From positions 1 to 49,495 of the forward strand of contig JAKCWW010003256.1 of assembly GCA_026260175.1 (NCBI GenBank): DNA of 49,495 nt, given 5' to 3'. Position 1 is the first letter of the stretch. Each line of letters starts with the position of its first letter. The position numbers and the translations under genes were made by a program. This DNA is from Reticulitermes lucifugus (lineage: Eukaryota; Arthropoda; Insecta; Blattodea; Rhinotermitidae). The notes under the pieces were generated by a model. The model worked only from the letters and a program-made list of their open reading frames with translations, was not told the origin of the DNA and made no database searches. Below, piece by piece: positions 11,991 through 24,587 of the stretch.

Positions 11991-12959
11991 AAGGACATAT
12001 TTAAGTGATATCAAAACACTGAAATAACAGCATTCTGTTGTGAAGACTACGGCTTCTCATGAATTTGAAAAATGAGAAAGCTAACAAAAGAGGAAGTGTT
12101 AAGTTACTGCTTCAGGTTTGTTCCTACTTCAATGAAGAAGACTTGGCATAACTAAATGTCCTCATATGGACACAGTGCAAGACCAAACAGCTGTTACTGA
12201 ACTCTTTGCCACCTGGACTCTTTTATGCAGTTGCAGCCTTGTGATCATTTAACACTGCCATACTAAAATAAAATATATCACTCAAAAACTATGGCTATTT
12301 TTGCATTGCATGCTTTCTATCACTGCCTAATATCAGTAAATTAAAATCTTCTGCCATCTCCTGGCAGCTGAAGCTATCTGTCATTATTCATCCAGAGAAA
12401 ATATAAACTACTATTTGAATATTAAAATAATGAAGAAAAAAATTTAGTTTTCTAAATCAGACCTTCAATGATGCTGGGGTTTTAATTCCAACTACTGCCC
12501 AGGACAGAGAAGTTTTAAATTTTATAGTACCCTTAAATATATTCACAAACATATACTGTACCCAGACCAAAGAATTAAAGGTTTGTACAGTGCACCAAGG
12601 CTGGCATTGAAGGGGTAAACCAAAAACCTGAAAAGTTAAAAGTGGCTGACAAGCCAGACATGCCACTAAATCCTTTAGCATTGATTGTTTTCATTAAACA
12701 AATTTATTTTATGGGGGGAGTTAGATTCCTGTTCCATATCTGAAGTCAAAAGACATGTTTATAGGTTAAGCATTATTCATAATTCAACGTTATTATCAAC
12801 ATTTTGATGTCCACCTGATGTTTCTCTAGCAAGTTGTGTTCATGTACTTAAACATTAAGATGTGTGAGACAGTCACACAGCAAGTAATGTAACTGGTATC
12901 TACAGTAGAGCTAGTTCCTCTAAAACAGATTAAAATATTTATATTTCAAGTAAACATAC

Positions 12960-13163
12960 CTGAGAGTAATTCTCCAATATGACAGCAATATACATGTTGA
13001 TAACAATAAGGAAACTGATGACAAGATACGACAGCAAGAATGCGATGCCAATCGTCGCAGACCCGCAGTCGCCCGGATAGCCCAGCTCATTGTTAGGCTT
13101 GCGACAATCATCCTCATTTATGATGCCGTCCAACACTCCATCCCATCCAGCAGACGTTGACAT
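12960..13163 (-). CDS. para: para exon (domain IV filter and S6)
   Basis: This 204-bp exon (68 codons, phase 0) begins [20 protein letters not shown]. The Ala of STSAGW is the A of the DEKA filter. A Cys-containing outer loop follows ([11 protein letters not shown]). S6 then reads [20 protein letters not shown], and the exon ends ILENYSQ. The Phe and Val of VISFLIV are the susceptible residues at positions where sodium-channel-blocker resistance mutations are known in moths. The acceptor is TTTGCAATCAG and the donor is CAG|GTATGT. It joins in frame to the last coding exon ([13 protein letters not shown]). Confidence 0.96.
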
Positions 13164-13261
13164 CTGATTGCAAAGTTTAGGAAGATACATGTTAGAAGAC
13201 AGTAGCATCACTTAACTCCCACATATCACTGAACTTCAATAAGCAAAAGGAGACAGTAAGA

Positions 13262-13560
13262 GCTGAGTCAATACAGTGACTAAACTACAGGCTGGACAAT
13301 CCAGGATTTTAATTCTCAGCAAGGGCAAGAGATTTTTCTCTTCTCCAAAACGCCCACATCAGCTCTGGAGCCCACCCAGACTTCTATCCAATGGGTACCA
13401 AAGACTATTTCCCCGAGCATCATGCAGCCAGGATGTGGCTGATGACTCGCCTCGTCTCCCGCCAAGGTTCACAATACGTGCAGCTATACTTCTGCTTCCT
13501 CCTATGCCTTCAGAACGTGTACAGGGACAACTTTACTTTACTTCTCCTTCAGTAAGCAGA
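13262..13560 (+). mobile_element. tRNA-derived SINE copy
   Basis: CTCAGCAAGGGCAAGAGATT, CTCTTCTCCAAAACGCCCAC and GGGTACCAAAGACTATTTCC follow the order of the family body. It ends GTACAGGGACAACTTTACTT. The head is decayed (CCAGGATTTTAATTCTCAGC in the B box position). It lies about 100 bp upstream of the acceptor of the domain IV S6 exon. Confidence 0.6.
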
Positions 13561-14874
13561 AGTCTAAATTTATGAAAGTTTCAGCTTGTGTAATTTAAAA
13601 ATTATGTTGTTTTGCATCAATACAATCTGTTAAAAACAGACTATCATGGAGTTTCCACATCTCAGAACCAGGAATGACAGTGTCATAATTACAGCAGAAT
13701 TTGGACTCTTCTAGCTCGAATAAAACCACGGTCATCTGACAGTGGGTTTAGCACAGATTTGAGCAGATGTGTTTCTCACAGCTACAGCTCAGAACAAGTT
13801 CACAAGGTAAGGGACCACATGACACATGTTACAGACTTGTGTAAACTGCTGAGAGTTTCAGTTTAATGAGTGAGTCAATCGCACTATCTCATGCTCCGTA
13901 CACAACGTGCGAATTACGTCCCCAGTACTTGAACAACGTTTCCAGACGTCAGGACTTGTGTGGGTTACAATCATGAGCTCGAAGTTTATCCTTCCCTTGT
14001 AACACTCCATACATCAGTTTCAAGCTATTAAAATGCACATGACATCTCTTGTTACATTTGTGCATATTTTGTCCTTTGTCATGTGTATGCTCACCCAACT
14101 CAAAACTGTGTTGATAAGTGTTTGACCCATAAAAGACCAAGAACAATCAATGTGTGTACTGGAATTTTTGGCATTTGTTGTGGACCTAGGCAGGTTAAGA
14201 ACAACAAAACTGTGAGCACTACTTCTGACATTTGTAGCACATTGTCCTTCCTGCCTTCTAGCATTCTTGTTACTACCCAAATATTATGAAACCTATCAGT
14301 ATGTCTGTATTTTCTTCACTGCTTTGTTCAGAGCCAGAATTATAATTGCTTGCAGCAACAAAATTTTCTTGCGAATCTTTTGCCATCACTTTGAGCAACA
14401 ATATGATCAAATCTTCCCCAATCATTGGCATAAACATGTTCGTCAATAGCCGTTTTCCACATGTACAATATATAGGAACAATAACTTGACAAATAAAATT
14501 ACATTATAATGCTTGCAGATTTAAATAGCAATCCTGTCAAAATTTGGAAATTGGTATCTTTCTAAAACATGAAAACACACTCAAAGCCTGAATCATACTG
14601 TCAGAGGTAGGCACATGAATACTAAAGAATGCCCCACCAGTGGCTGTCTTCTGCTGACCTAATACTACTAGTACTACTACTAAATCAGATACATGCTTTT
14701 TACATATTCTTATTGCATTATTCCAAGGCAGTTCCTACATTCCACATGGATCACTGAATGAAGGGTATGGAATATACTAAGCACAGAGAAGTAATAATTA
14801 TTGAAGTCAATTCAAGTCACATCAATTCTTGTTTATGTGCTGGCTTAACAGGACAAAGGGAATTTAATCAATTA

Positions 14875-15228
<354 letters not shown>

Positions 15229-17049
15229 TTACATTTACATAATACTGTCAATACTCACAACTACTGGCAATCTGTACCACATCAGGGACTGATGTTTGTG
15301 ACGTTGTGATCTATGTTCATACATCTTAATTAAAATTTACTTTAAGCTTAGTACAAAAAACAAACAAAATTGCAAATGGTGTACTCTGTGACATAGTACA
15401 CAGACTTCACCAAGCCATTCTTTACTTTTCAAATGTCATAAAGTCAACGTAATTTCATTTATGTCCACCAGAAAAACACACCCTTCCCTGCATTGACTTT
15501 TACAGAAATCACATATGCTCAACAGCATGATGTGTAAATCTCTTATGATGAATTTCACCCAGACTGCACAATAAACATGCAAATCATGAACAGGTTTGCT
15601 TGACAACTTTTTGTAAGGAACTCCCACACCGAATTTAATAAAAATCTAACAAACTGTTTAGTTGCTCCTACTAAGATACAGGCAGAGTGATGGATGTGGT
15701 CTTCACATACATTTTTTTTTTTTACTTTATCAAGAATGCCTAAACATAACTGTAATTTTCCTATATACAGCAACTAAGAACAAAATCACTCAGCAAATTG
15801 ACTTCAGCACTGCCTAACAGGAGAATACATTGCACTTGACTACTCTGAGCACAGTAAACCATAAAAATTTTGCTATTAAAAAAATATTCAGAAAGGTGTG
15901 GAAAGTATAAAATATTGTATTGATTTAAACAAATACCACACTTGTAAAAATCACATCTGATTATTTCATCACCATTCTCCCTAAAAAGCAGCATGCACAA
16001 AATTCCCATAGATCACTTTTCCATCAGCTGTACTAAATATCTGAAAGCTTGTGGTTCATTATAACTGTCATGCACAAAGTTGTCTAACTGACCAGACTTC
16101 AATGTTGACTGATTCATTGGCACATTAAATATGTCACCGAAAATACTTGGTAAAGATAACAAATTCAGAAACTGGTAACATTAAACTCAGGAGACAATAC
16201 TGCAGGTTCAGTGACTTAGAATAATATAACAGGTTAAATTGGTTCTGATCTCCAAGATCATTTCACGGAAGATCTAAATTTTCAATTAAAATTTGTCTAC
16301 TATGTCAGAGACAAAAAATATTTTGTTCGGTATTGGATACAGAATTTGAAATATCTACCTCTCTATGTGACTGTATAAGCAATTTCTTTTCTCTCTCTGA
16401 AACACAGTGTTGTATCAACTTAGAAAGGAACAGCTTTACCTCCATACAGCCTTCATATCCTGATACAAATGAATGCATCAGTGATAAAATTAGATAAAGC
16501 AGGATGCTAATTAACTTATTTTAAGTAACACACCCAGTAATAAACGTGATTATCACGCTGTCCCCACCTTGAAATCTGGTTTCTCAAGCCAGTGTTTCCA
16601 ACCTTTTCTCATTCAGACCAGTAAAATATCAGTGGGTTTTCTCAGGAGAAGTCCAGAACAAACACCGTTAAAAAGTGTTATTAGTACTAGCAAATCTAAG
16701 CACAACTGTTTACAATAAAAACATTAAAATCTTCAATATATCTTTGCATCATGTTGTCGGTATCCAATTGATTTACTGTAACTTATTGTCAAACACAATG
16801 AAGCATCTAGCATTTACTGTTTATTTGCTATCAGTTTCAGCAACTGAGGCTTGCCATCTTCAGGCAGAAATACATTCCATCTAAAACGCTTGCAAACACA
16901 GTGTTGTCTCCAGCATCAAAGAATTAGATGTGGTATCACTGTAAGATAACAAGTAACGGCATATGTGGGGAACACTTCTGTTGTATGTATATTTGTGTGG
17001 AGTCAAGATAAAATCTGTCCAAACACAACTACATTCATTTATTTACAGA

Positions 17050-17080
17050 ACATGTTTCGACCGTTTAGGTCATCTTCAGG
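17050..17080 (-). repeat. TCGAAAC hairpin motif
   Basis: On the minus strand CCTGAAGATGACC, loop TAAAC, GGTCGAAACATGT: a stem of GACC/GGTC followed by GAAAC. Related copies lie at 36891, 37311, 38217, 42781-42830, 43592 and 47467. It probably marks the end of a decayed mobile element. Confidence 0.6.
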
Positions 17081-18764
17081 TTCAAAATTCTTATTTTTCA
17101 AAACATACTAATCTATAGATCTATAAAATGCGATAAAACCGTTAAAAATGTTACGGTCAAAATCAGAAAATAATATGTGTGTGGAGAAAATTCACCACAC
17201 TGTTACAATATCCTGTACCAATATCAATCTCTTTCGTTGCTACAGGTTGTCACAGCATGTTTATCAATTTGGTAAGTCAGAAATTCATTCCAAGTTCCAA
17301 CTACGAGATGTTAAATGATGTATGGGTGGGTAGCTTGCTATTGCATTTGTCCGGGCTGCTATGCTACATTTACAAACTGTGCAAGTTGATCTTGTGCTTT
17401 ATCTTACAATGATACCGTTCCCAATTCTGCAACGCAAAATAACACATAGCATTTGTAAATGTATATTTTAGTTTAAAGGTATTTTGCACAGAAAATGGCA
17501 AGCTCAATTGCTGAAACGTGTAGCAAGTAAACAGGAAGTACTGGATAATTGGTTGTATGTGACAATAACATATAACAAATCAACTAAAATCCTTGTCTAA
17601 TACTTAAGAATCGAAAACAAACATCATAAAAACCCACCACGAACATATTCATGAAAAAAAAAAAAGTGGTAATGTTGAATACAAACTACTTAGCCACTGA
17701 AAAACAATTGACAAGTATCACCAGTAATTTTTTTCAGATGTAGTAAAATATATGAAATAAAACACTACCCAGCAGTACAACACCAACATAAATTAAGCCC
17801 AAGAATGGCAGTGGTCTGTGTATCACAGTATGGAAAAACTGACTTAAGTTAATAAAGTAGAACACTATCTGATGCAATGTAACTACTTATGTGCTTCAAT
17901 AATAACTATGGGTGATAAAATGAGATGAGATGAGAAGTGCAACATGGTGAATTATGATTATGCAAAATCTACTTCTAGAAATTACTGTGGCATAAGAATT
18001 AATCCATAAATTAATTTCTTTATGAAATTAGTGATTTTAAATTATAACACTGAAATGAGCTTCAAATATTGGCACTAAAAGTTTACACTATCTAAAAACA
18101 AATAATGAACCAAAACATTGGCTAGAAGGCACTGCAATTTGAGGGAAAGTGACATAATTGCTGAAGAACTTAAATATTTGATTGCATAGAACAGAAACAT
18201 GTTACATGTCAGCAGCAAATATTGTAGAACTGTAAAGAGTAAGAATGGTTGATAATGTCATTTGCATTATATTCAAATTAAAACTTTCAAAATATTTTGA
18301 CAAATAACGGCAGTAATCAAACTTAAGAGTCATTAAAATTAACAGACGTCCGATTTTATAATTCATACTTTCAATTCAAAACTCCCAATACTGTATATAA
18401 ACTGACACATATAAACTACATTTATTTACATTTTGTGCTCATTTTTATGAATTAATTCATACCAAGGTAATCCAACTTTATTGTTGAAATGAATGATGTC
18501 ACTTCACTTCACTTCACTCAGTCAAATCTCTTCTACCAGTAAGTGTAGAGGGTTGCTTGTAATCAACTAAAATTTTGGATATGAGGGGGAATGGCCCACT
18601 GTATCCTATATTTGTTTAGGGTGAAATGAATGATTTAACATGGCAAAACTAATTATTTTTATTAATTTGAAATAGATACGTTATCCATGATATATTCAGT
18701 ATAGACTGTCAAGTATACATAAATTCTATGAAGAAGAGAAGGTGGGTTATCTCAATCCCTACAG

Positions 18765-19000
18765 TGACCAGGTTATAGGCTGAATGACTGAGAAATCAAT
18801 ATTCGATTCCCAGCAAGGGAAAGAGATGTTTCTCTTATCCAGAATGTCAAGACCAGCCTCCAATCCAAAGGATAATGGGGGCTTCCCTGGGGCTAAAGTG
18901 GACAGGGTGTAAAGCTGACCACTCACCTCCATTTAATGTGGATGTTGGAGCAATACCTCTACTTCCCTATACCTTCATGGCATGGTGTCTAAGTAAGCAC
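18765..19000 (+). mobile_element. tRNA-derived SINE copy
   Basis: The B box region is visible (ATATTCGATTCCCAGCAAGG), followed by GAGATGTTTCTCTTATCCAG and GGGGCTTCCCTGGGGCTAAA. The end is TACCTCTACTTCCCTATACC with CTTCATGGCATGG. The blocks match the copies at 13262 and 20880. Confidence 0.65.
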
Positions 19001-19627
19001 AGTGACAACTGTATCTCTCAGCTTTTCTCTGAATACTAAGAAAAATATCTTCCAAATTTTCTCAAAATAGTAAATAAAAGACTAATTGCAACTCTATAAA
19101 ACACAGTCATTTTTTAAATGTTAACAGTTGTTTGGCTAGTCAAAAAATTTCCTGCCTCTTATGGGACTGACACACTTTGAAGACTTACGAATGTTAAATA
19201 CCTACAAATTTTTGTCATGGGGATATGTTTATTATTCTTTACAACACTTACAATATCCATTTGCCATAAAAATTGAGTATTTTAATTATTTTTCCCCATA
19301 TTACCTCATGTGGGTATTAAACTGCCATACCATGAAATGTATTTGAAAAGAGTATTAGCTATTCTCATGCACAAGTACTTCTGCACTATGCAAAAATCAA
19401 AAACAAGTAAAATGAACCTGTAATACCTGATACAAGTTACTGAAGTCTCTACTGCTTCATAGAGATATTCCCAAATGCTATAATCAAATATTTCTTCATG
19501 CCAAAAGTGTAAGTTGTTTTCCATGCTAAGTATTAAGCAATAACTGTTAAAGTCTGAAATTCAAAATGCTACAAGTATTTTGTATTACTATTACATCAGA
19601 ACCATGCAAGGTCAGATGTACAGCCAT

Positions 19628-19930
19628 CTAGGATTTCATAATTCAAGATGCCCTTTCCATTTGAATTATATAATATCCTAGTATTAAGAGGCAATATCAA
19701 AGCAGCTAGGATCTCATAATTAAAAATGCTACCGTTTTTAATTATATGTATCCTAGTAACATACTGTACTGAATACAAAAAGTCTAGACCTAATAATTCA
19801 AAACATTTTTTTCTCTCTTTTTGAATTACATGATATCCTAATAATGCAGGTAGGGTGGAAATTCAAAAAAGCATGTAGGATCCCATAATTCAAAAATTCC
19901 ATTTCTTTTTGAATTATATACCATCCTAGC
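19628..19930. repeat. Array of four AT-rich palindromes
   Basis: Four imperfect palindromes lie at 19628-19681, 19706-19756, 19784-19840 and 19875-19930. Each has the plan CTAGGAT-CATAATTCAA, a 13-20 base loop, then TTGAATTATA-ATCCTAG. Start-to-start distances are 78, 78 and 91. The outer TAGGAT/ATCCTA pair and the inner AATTCAA/TTGAATT pair are kept in each while loops differ, so symmetry is more conserved than the loop. Confidence 0.8.
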
Positions 19931-20367
19931 ATATTTCCTTTCCTATGCAAGATTAAGAATCCTACTAAAGTAGCCATGCCAACAAATGAAATGTGTGATG
20001 CAAGAAAGTTCATGAAAGAGGCATATGCAAGAAGATAAGTTGAAATGGGGATGCATACGTACAGCCATTTTCTCCAACAAATTTCGTTATTTTTGTTATA
20101 TGTGTGTCAACTGAGACTGAATGTTCCACACTAGCTGGCAGCATAACACATGTAGTGTAAACTGTTAAACTGTAAAAATATGCAAGTATGGCTGTATATG
20201 TCTTATGTGTGACTTGATGAATATTCGGTATGATGACTTAACATTAGTGTAACTGATTATGCAGAAGTCATTCTTCCATTTCAAGCAAGTTCCACCAGGG
20301 ATTATATCATAAATGAATGGGATGATAAGGGGCCATTCATTTAATATGAATCTTTAGAGGAACTTAC

Positions 20368-20638
20368 CCAATATAGACAGGATGACAACTACGAAATCAA
20401 ACAGGTTCCATGGCTCCTTGAAGTAGTGATATCTCAGTGCGAAAATCTTCATGAGGCATTCCGAACTGAAGATCACAATGAAAATCATGTTCAGGTAGTC
20501 CAGGACATCGCTGAATTGTTTCGATTGTTGATAATGGTCCATTGTCATTGTTAACATATTTAAACCGATGAATAACATGATGATCATGTCAAACTTCTTA
20601 TTTGTACAGATTTCAAATACAATCGCTTGCAGTTTCCA
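20368..20638 (-). CDS. para: para exon (domain IV S1-S3)
   Basis: This 271-bp exon (90 codons plus one base) starts [17 protein letters not shown]. It codes domain IV S1 ([16 protein letters not shown], residues about 18-33), S2 ([18 protein letters not shown]) and most of S3 ([15 protein letters not shown]). The acceptor is TTCATTTCAG and the donor is G|GTAAGT, phase 1, joined to GC|CTT in the next exon. As I recall, vertebrate SCN genes have an exon of exactly this size here, so exon structure is conserved. Differences from Drosophila sit in the S1-S2 loop ([15 protein letters not shown]). Confidence 0.96.
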
Positions 20639-20679
20639 CTGAAATGAACAGAATTACATTAAATTAGTGCATGATTATG

Positions 20680-20751
20680 ACATGTTAACAAACACACAGT
20701 CACATGTTAACAAAGACACAGTCATATGTTAACAAAGACACAGTCACATGT
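20680..20751. repeat. 22-bp tandem repeat, about 3.3 units
   Basis: The unit ACATGTTAACAAAGACACAG(TC) repeats three times with one or two changes, plus a partial copy. It starts about 40 bases upstream of the acceptor of the domain IV S1-S3 exon, where the branch point region would be. Confidence 0.9.
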
Positions 20752-20879
20752 ACACCTCTAATACTCATAACTGAAAAGTTGTGTATGACATACAGTATGT
20801 GAATTTTATTATACACCTAATTTCCAGCAACAACAAAACAGTGTGATAAATCAACAAATATCCATGAATTGTCAGGTAT

Positions 20880-21135
20880 TGGTCAATGTTAACAGTAAAG
20901 GTACAGTTATCCCTGTCCATGCCATGACACATATAGGGAGAGTGGAGGTACAGCTCTACACATTCTTAGCTTTGGCTGCTGTAACGACGGTGAACAGGAG
21001 GCTGGGCGGACCCCACAGCCGGTCGGGATGCTTTGGAGAAAAGAAAAATCCCTTGCCACCATCAGGAACTGAACCCTGTCATCTAACCCACAACCCAGTC
21101 ACTATACCGACTAAACTGCACCGGCTCCCAGGTAC
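20880..21135 (-). mobile_element. tRNA-derived SINE, fairly complete
   Basis: On the minus strand: a tRNA-like head (GGTGCAGTTTAGTCGGTATA, then GGGTTCAGTTCCTGATGG as B box), the body GGGATTTTTCTTTTCTCCAA and GGCTGTGGGGTCCGCCCAGC, and a tail ACAGGGATAACTGTACCTTT. It abuts the minisatellite that follows. Confidence 0.7.
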
Positions 21136-21149
21136 CAGTAGTGTCAAAT

Positions 21150-21975
21150 AATGAAGGTCTTGAAGGACTGTAGCACTAAATAATGCATGTATTGATGGAC
21201 TGTAGCACAGAATAATGAAGGTCTTGAAGGACTGTAGCACTAAATAATGCATGTATTGATGGACTGTAATGCAGAATGATGTAGGACTTCATGGACTGTA
21301 GCACAGAATAATGCATGNNNNNNNNNNNNNNNNNNNNNNNNNNNNNNNNNNNNNNNNNNNNNNNNNNNNNNNNNNNNNNNNNNNNNNNNNNNNNNNNNNN
21401 NNNNNNNNNNNNNNNNNNNNNNNNNNNNNNNNNNNNNNNNNNNNNNNNNNNNNNNNNNNNNNNNNNNNNNNNNNNNNNNNNNNNNNNNNNNNNNNNNNNN
21501 NNNNNNNNNNNNNNNNNNNNNNNNNNNNNNNNNNNNNNNNNNNNNNNNNNNNNNNNNNNNNNNNNNNNNNNNNNAGGACTTCATGGACTGTAGCACAGAA
21601 TAATGCATGCATTGATGGACTGTAGTGCAGAATGATGAAGGACTTCATGGACTGTAGCACTAAATAATGCATGCATTGATGGACTGTAGTGCAGAATAAT
21701 GTAGGACTTCATGGACTGTAGCACAGAATAATGCAGGCATTGATGGACTGTAGTGCAGAATGATGTAGGACTTCATGGACTGTAGCACAGAATAATGCAT
21801 GCATTGATGGACTGTAGTGCAGAATGATGTAGGACTTCATGGACTGTAGCACTAAATAATGCATGCATTGATGGACTGTAGTGCAGAATAATGTAGGACT
21901 TCATGGACTGTAGCACTGAATAATGCATGTCTTGATGGACTGTAGCATCGAATAATGTTGATCTTTAAGGACTGT
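21150..21975. repeat. 32-bp minisatellite with 64-bp higher-order unit
   Basis: Alternating ~32-bp half units (ATGCATGCATTGATGGACTG with TAGTGCAGAA, and ATGTAGGACTTCATGGACTG with TAGCACTAA) make a ~64-bp higher-order repeat. At least ten half units are visible outside a run of Ns. The first and last units are more divergent, with GGTCTTGAAGGACTG at the left and ATCTTTAAGGACTG at the right. Total length is unknown because of the gap. Confidence 0.95.
21318..21574. other. Assembly gap (257 Ns) inside minisatellite
   Basis: A run of N lies within the tandem array, with the same repeat on both sides. The true array is probably of a different length. Confidence 1.
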
Positions 21976-22189
21976 ACTCAGATGGTGACAAAGGTTGAAA
22001 AACAATAATGGTTGTAGTGACAAGATGATTTGAGAAGAAGATGGGAGGTGGTTAAAACTGGCTCAGGACTGTGTCCAGCAGTGGGACTCAGTACTACAAG
22101 TGTTGAAGCTTAAAATTATACTACAAGACAGGTAGTTAGAATTGTCAGGTACACATAGCTGAATAACTCATAAAATATTATTAGGGGTG

Positions 22190-22500
22190 ATTAATCAAGG
22201 CGTATGAGTTTGGCAGGGCTTGTAACACACATAAGAGAGATTGCAAATTCATAAGGAGTATGCCATTGGCAGGGCTTGTAACACACATGACAGAGATCAT
22301 AAATTCATACAGTATTTTAGTCACTCTTCAAGGCTTAACAAAAGGAATGATCCATGAGAGGGGACCTAGCCGGAGATGAAAGGACAACATCAAAGTGAAT
22401 GATAGAGATCTAGGTTGGGAGAGTATGGACTGGTTTCTGTTCACAGCATCACAACCTGTTCTAAGACAGTTCATTGTTGCATAATGATACTGTATTGAAC
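22190..22500 (+). mobile_element. Decayed non-LTR retrotransposon fragment
   Basis: The plus strand holds AGLVTHM-REIANSYSI-like sequence and later TIKVNDRDLGWESMDWF, which parallels the DNIKMDLREVGWEGMDWI segment of the family at 8290. A short direct duplication (GGCAGGGCTTGTAACACACA appears twice near 22213 and 22270) lies in it. Too decayed for clade assignment. Confidence 0.55.
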
Positions 22501-22942
22501 TATTGCAATAATTGTATATAAATGCTCTGTGGTGAGAAGATTATATCCCCAGTCTCAAGACTGAGACATCATAATTCAGAATTTATGTTTCCAGATTAAT
22601 CTCACAATAATAGTGAGTTTTTACCTTCAATAAAAAGAGAACTGCTACATCACATCTGCTATTAATGACCCCTTGTAAGACACCTACTCTTCCACATACT
22701 AACTAGCAGACAATTTTCTGGGCTACAAGCAGCTAATGATACTCATAACAGCATCTTTGAAGACAAAAGTATGTTACGTGTCATCAATTTGGTACCTATA
22801 ATATTCTATTCATGTATTTAATACAAGTAACTCACAACCACAGCAAAGGCAATACTACAAGTCATTATCTATGACACACACAAACTGAAACATCAAAGAT
22901 TTGAGTAATGTTGAACTTGGAATTATGAATGTCCAATCTTAC

Positions 22943-23050
22943 CTTTGGCCTTGGGATGGCTTTTAGAGGCTTTTTTGAACCCATTTTCTTCATGGCATTG
23001 TAGTACTTCTTCTGATCTTCAGTCATGAACATTTCTAGTGAGCCTCCTGC
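22943..23050 (-). CDS. para: para exon (III-IV linker, fast-inactivation gate)
   Basis: This 108-bp exon (36 codons) codes the short cytoplasmic III-IV linker that closes the pore during fast inactivation. It begins [20 protein letters not shown], with the MFM particle that replaces the vertebrate IFM motif. It ends [12 protein letters not shown]. The exon starts directly after an AC dinucleotide (TGACTGCAC|GCAGGAGGC), giving the expected KKK-AGG-SLEM junction. Use of the AG three bases later in that stretch, with the matching GT donor, would give KKK-IRG-SLEM instead. The downstream donor is AAG|GTAAGA, phase 0. Confidence 0.96.
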
Positions 23051-24070
23051 GTGCAGTCACAAACACAGTTTCTGATTTTTTGTATCTTTATGATACATGT
23101 AAAAAACTAGCACAGGGCTGTCATATTACAGATGATTCAACAAAGCAAGAAAAGGAATAAACTTTACCCAGCACACAATCTTAATCCACAGTGCAAATGA
23201 GTGTGATTTTGAATTATGATAGCCAATATGATAAAATTAACTTTACAGTCTCCTTAATACATGATTTTGGAATAAACACACATATATTTTATACATGACT
23301 ATCAAACATGTCTGACAATGTATATCAAGATTAATGACATTTGGAAAATAACAGATTTCGAAAATATGTATACCAGGGTAGAGCAATTACAAAGATGTGT
23401 AATTAATTACTAAGACAACTTAACAGTATTTAGTAAATAAAATATTTTCCCACAGCATTTGACTTGATTTCTGGTAAAATATATCATCAAAATCTTCACT
23501 CCGGAGTGCCTTTACAGTCACTTGAGAAGTAAATTTGTGAAATGCCTCTGAGGGTGGTGTTCATGTTGCAGTTCTTTACAATTATACCATCACTTACTTA
23601 AGCACTTACTATCTTTGAAAATATGTGGCAGAAACGTTTACAAGATAGAGCCAAAGTTTCAACTTTCAACGGCAGCTTCATGCCTGCTGGCCATACATTC
23701 ACTGCCCATGTATTAACCTCTATTTGCTGTGTGATTCACTCTGCAGTATCAACATGCACAGTCCAGCAGACCATGTATTGCAGCATTCAGTACTAACACC
23801 ATTACTTCATCAGCCCTGGAGTAACAGCAGGTTTTATGTCAGCATTTACACATACCGGTATATAGAAAAAAAAAAGTTCACAGGATGAAAGTGAGTCAAG
23901 AGGAACAGAAGCTTGTCCTGCTTCTACATTATATAAGTTATTAACAGGTCCATGAAAACAATAACATAATACAGGTCAATTAAGATTTTGAATTATAAAC
24001 TCTTGTCATTATAACAAAACCTTCATTTTACAAAATATAAGGTTTAAAGCTATTACCAAATTAAATATTT

Positions 24071-24358
24071 TAGTATTCTGGGATACCAAAATGTGTTGAT
24101 TGGTAATTTGTTAGACACTTAAAAGGAGCTTGATGCCTCCATCTTCAGAATAGCTTAAGTTCCTGCCATAGTTCTTTACAATTTTATGCCACTCATTTAA
24201 CCATTAAATATGAAAATGTCATTTTTTTTTGGGAAATCTGTAATAGAACAGTAAACAGGTTAGATGAAATGTGGGACTGCAGTAAAGATGGAAGTAGCTA
24301 GCTCCTCCAAAACATCAGTATCAAATTACCAGTCAACACAGCATCATACCCCAGGAGA
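24071..24358. mobile_element. MITE-like element with inverted ends
   Basis: The left end reads TTCTGGGATACC, TGTTGATTGGTAATT; the right end reads AATTACCAGTCAACA, then ATACCCCAGGA. These are inverted copies of each other with gaps. The interior is AT-rich and non-coding. It belongs to the same family as 5217-5372. Confidence 0.6.
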
Positions 24359-24587
24359 CTAATCATCATCAGCAATGCTGTGAACACCTCAAGTCATGCA
24401 CAATACAAAGTTCTCAATACACAAATATATATATTAAATGGGTTGTTAGAGAAAGAATCCTTTTGTATAGGACTGTGAAAGATGCAGGATGCACCACTTT
24501 GACTGACCACAGTTAACAAAATTTCTCCTTAAATCTGTTGCCTAACAGGAAGCATATCCATCAGTCAAAAACTAAATTTGAGGTTCT

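Larger units (their letters stand above)
8077..12959 (-). other. para intron (4.9 kb), transposon-rich
   Basis: This GT-AG phase 0 intron lies between the domain IV S6 exon and the C-terminal exon. It is largely mobile DNA: a non-LTR fragment (8290-8822) with a SINE behind it (8823-9135), a pogo-like MITE (9702-10165), a SINE remnant, a palindromic minisatellite abutting a Tigger remnant (10585-11494) and another reverse-transcriptase fragment (about 11680-11990). The remainder (9136-9700, 11991-12959) shows nothing I recognise. Confidence 0.9.
20639..22942 (-). other. para intron (2.3 kb)
   Basis: This phase 0 GT-AG intron lies between the inactivation-gate exon and the domain IV S1-S3 exon. 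It contains a 22-bp tandem repeat close to its 3' end (20680-20751), a SINE (20880-21135), the 32/64-bp minisatellite with an assembly gap (21150-21975) and a non-LTR remnant (22190-22500). The rest (22500-22942) shows nothing recognised. Confidence 0.9.
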
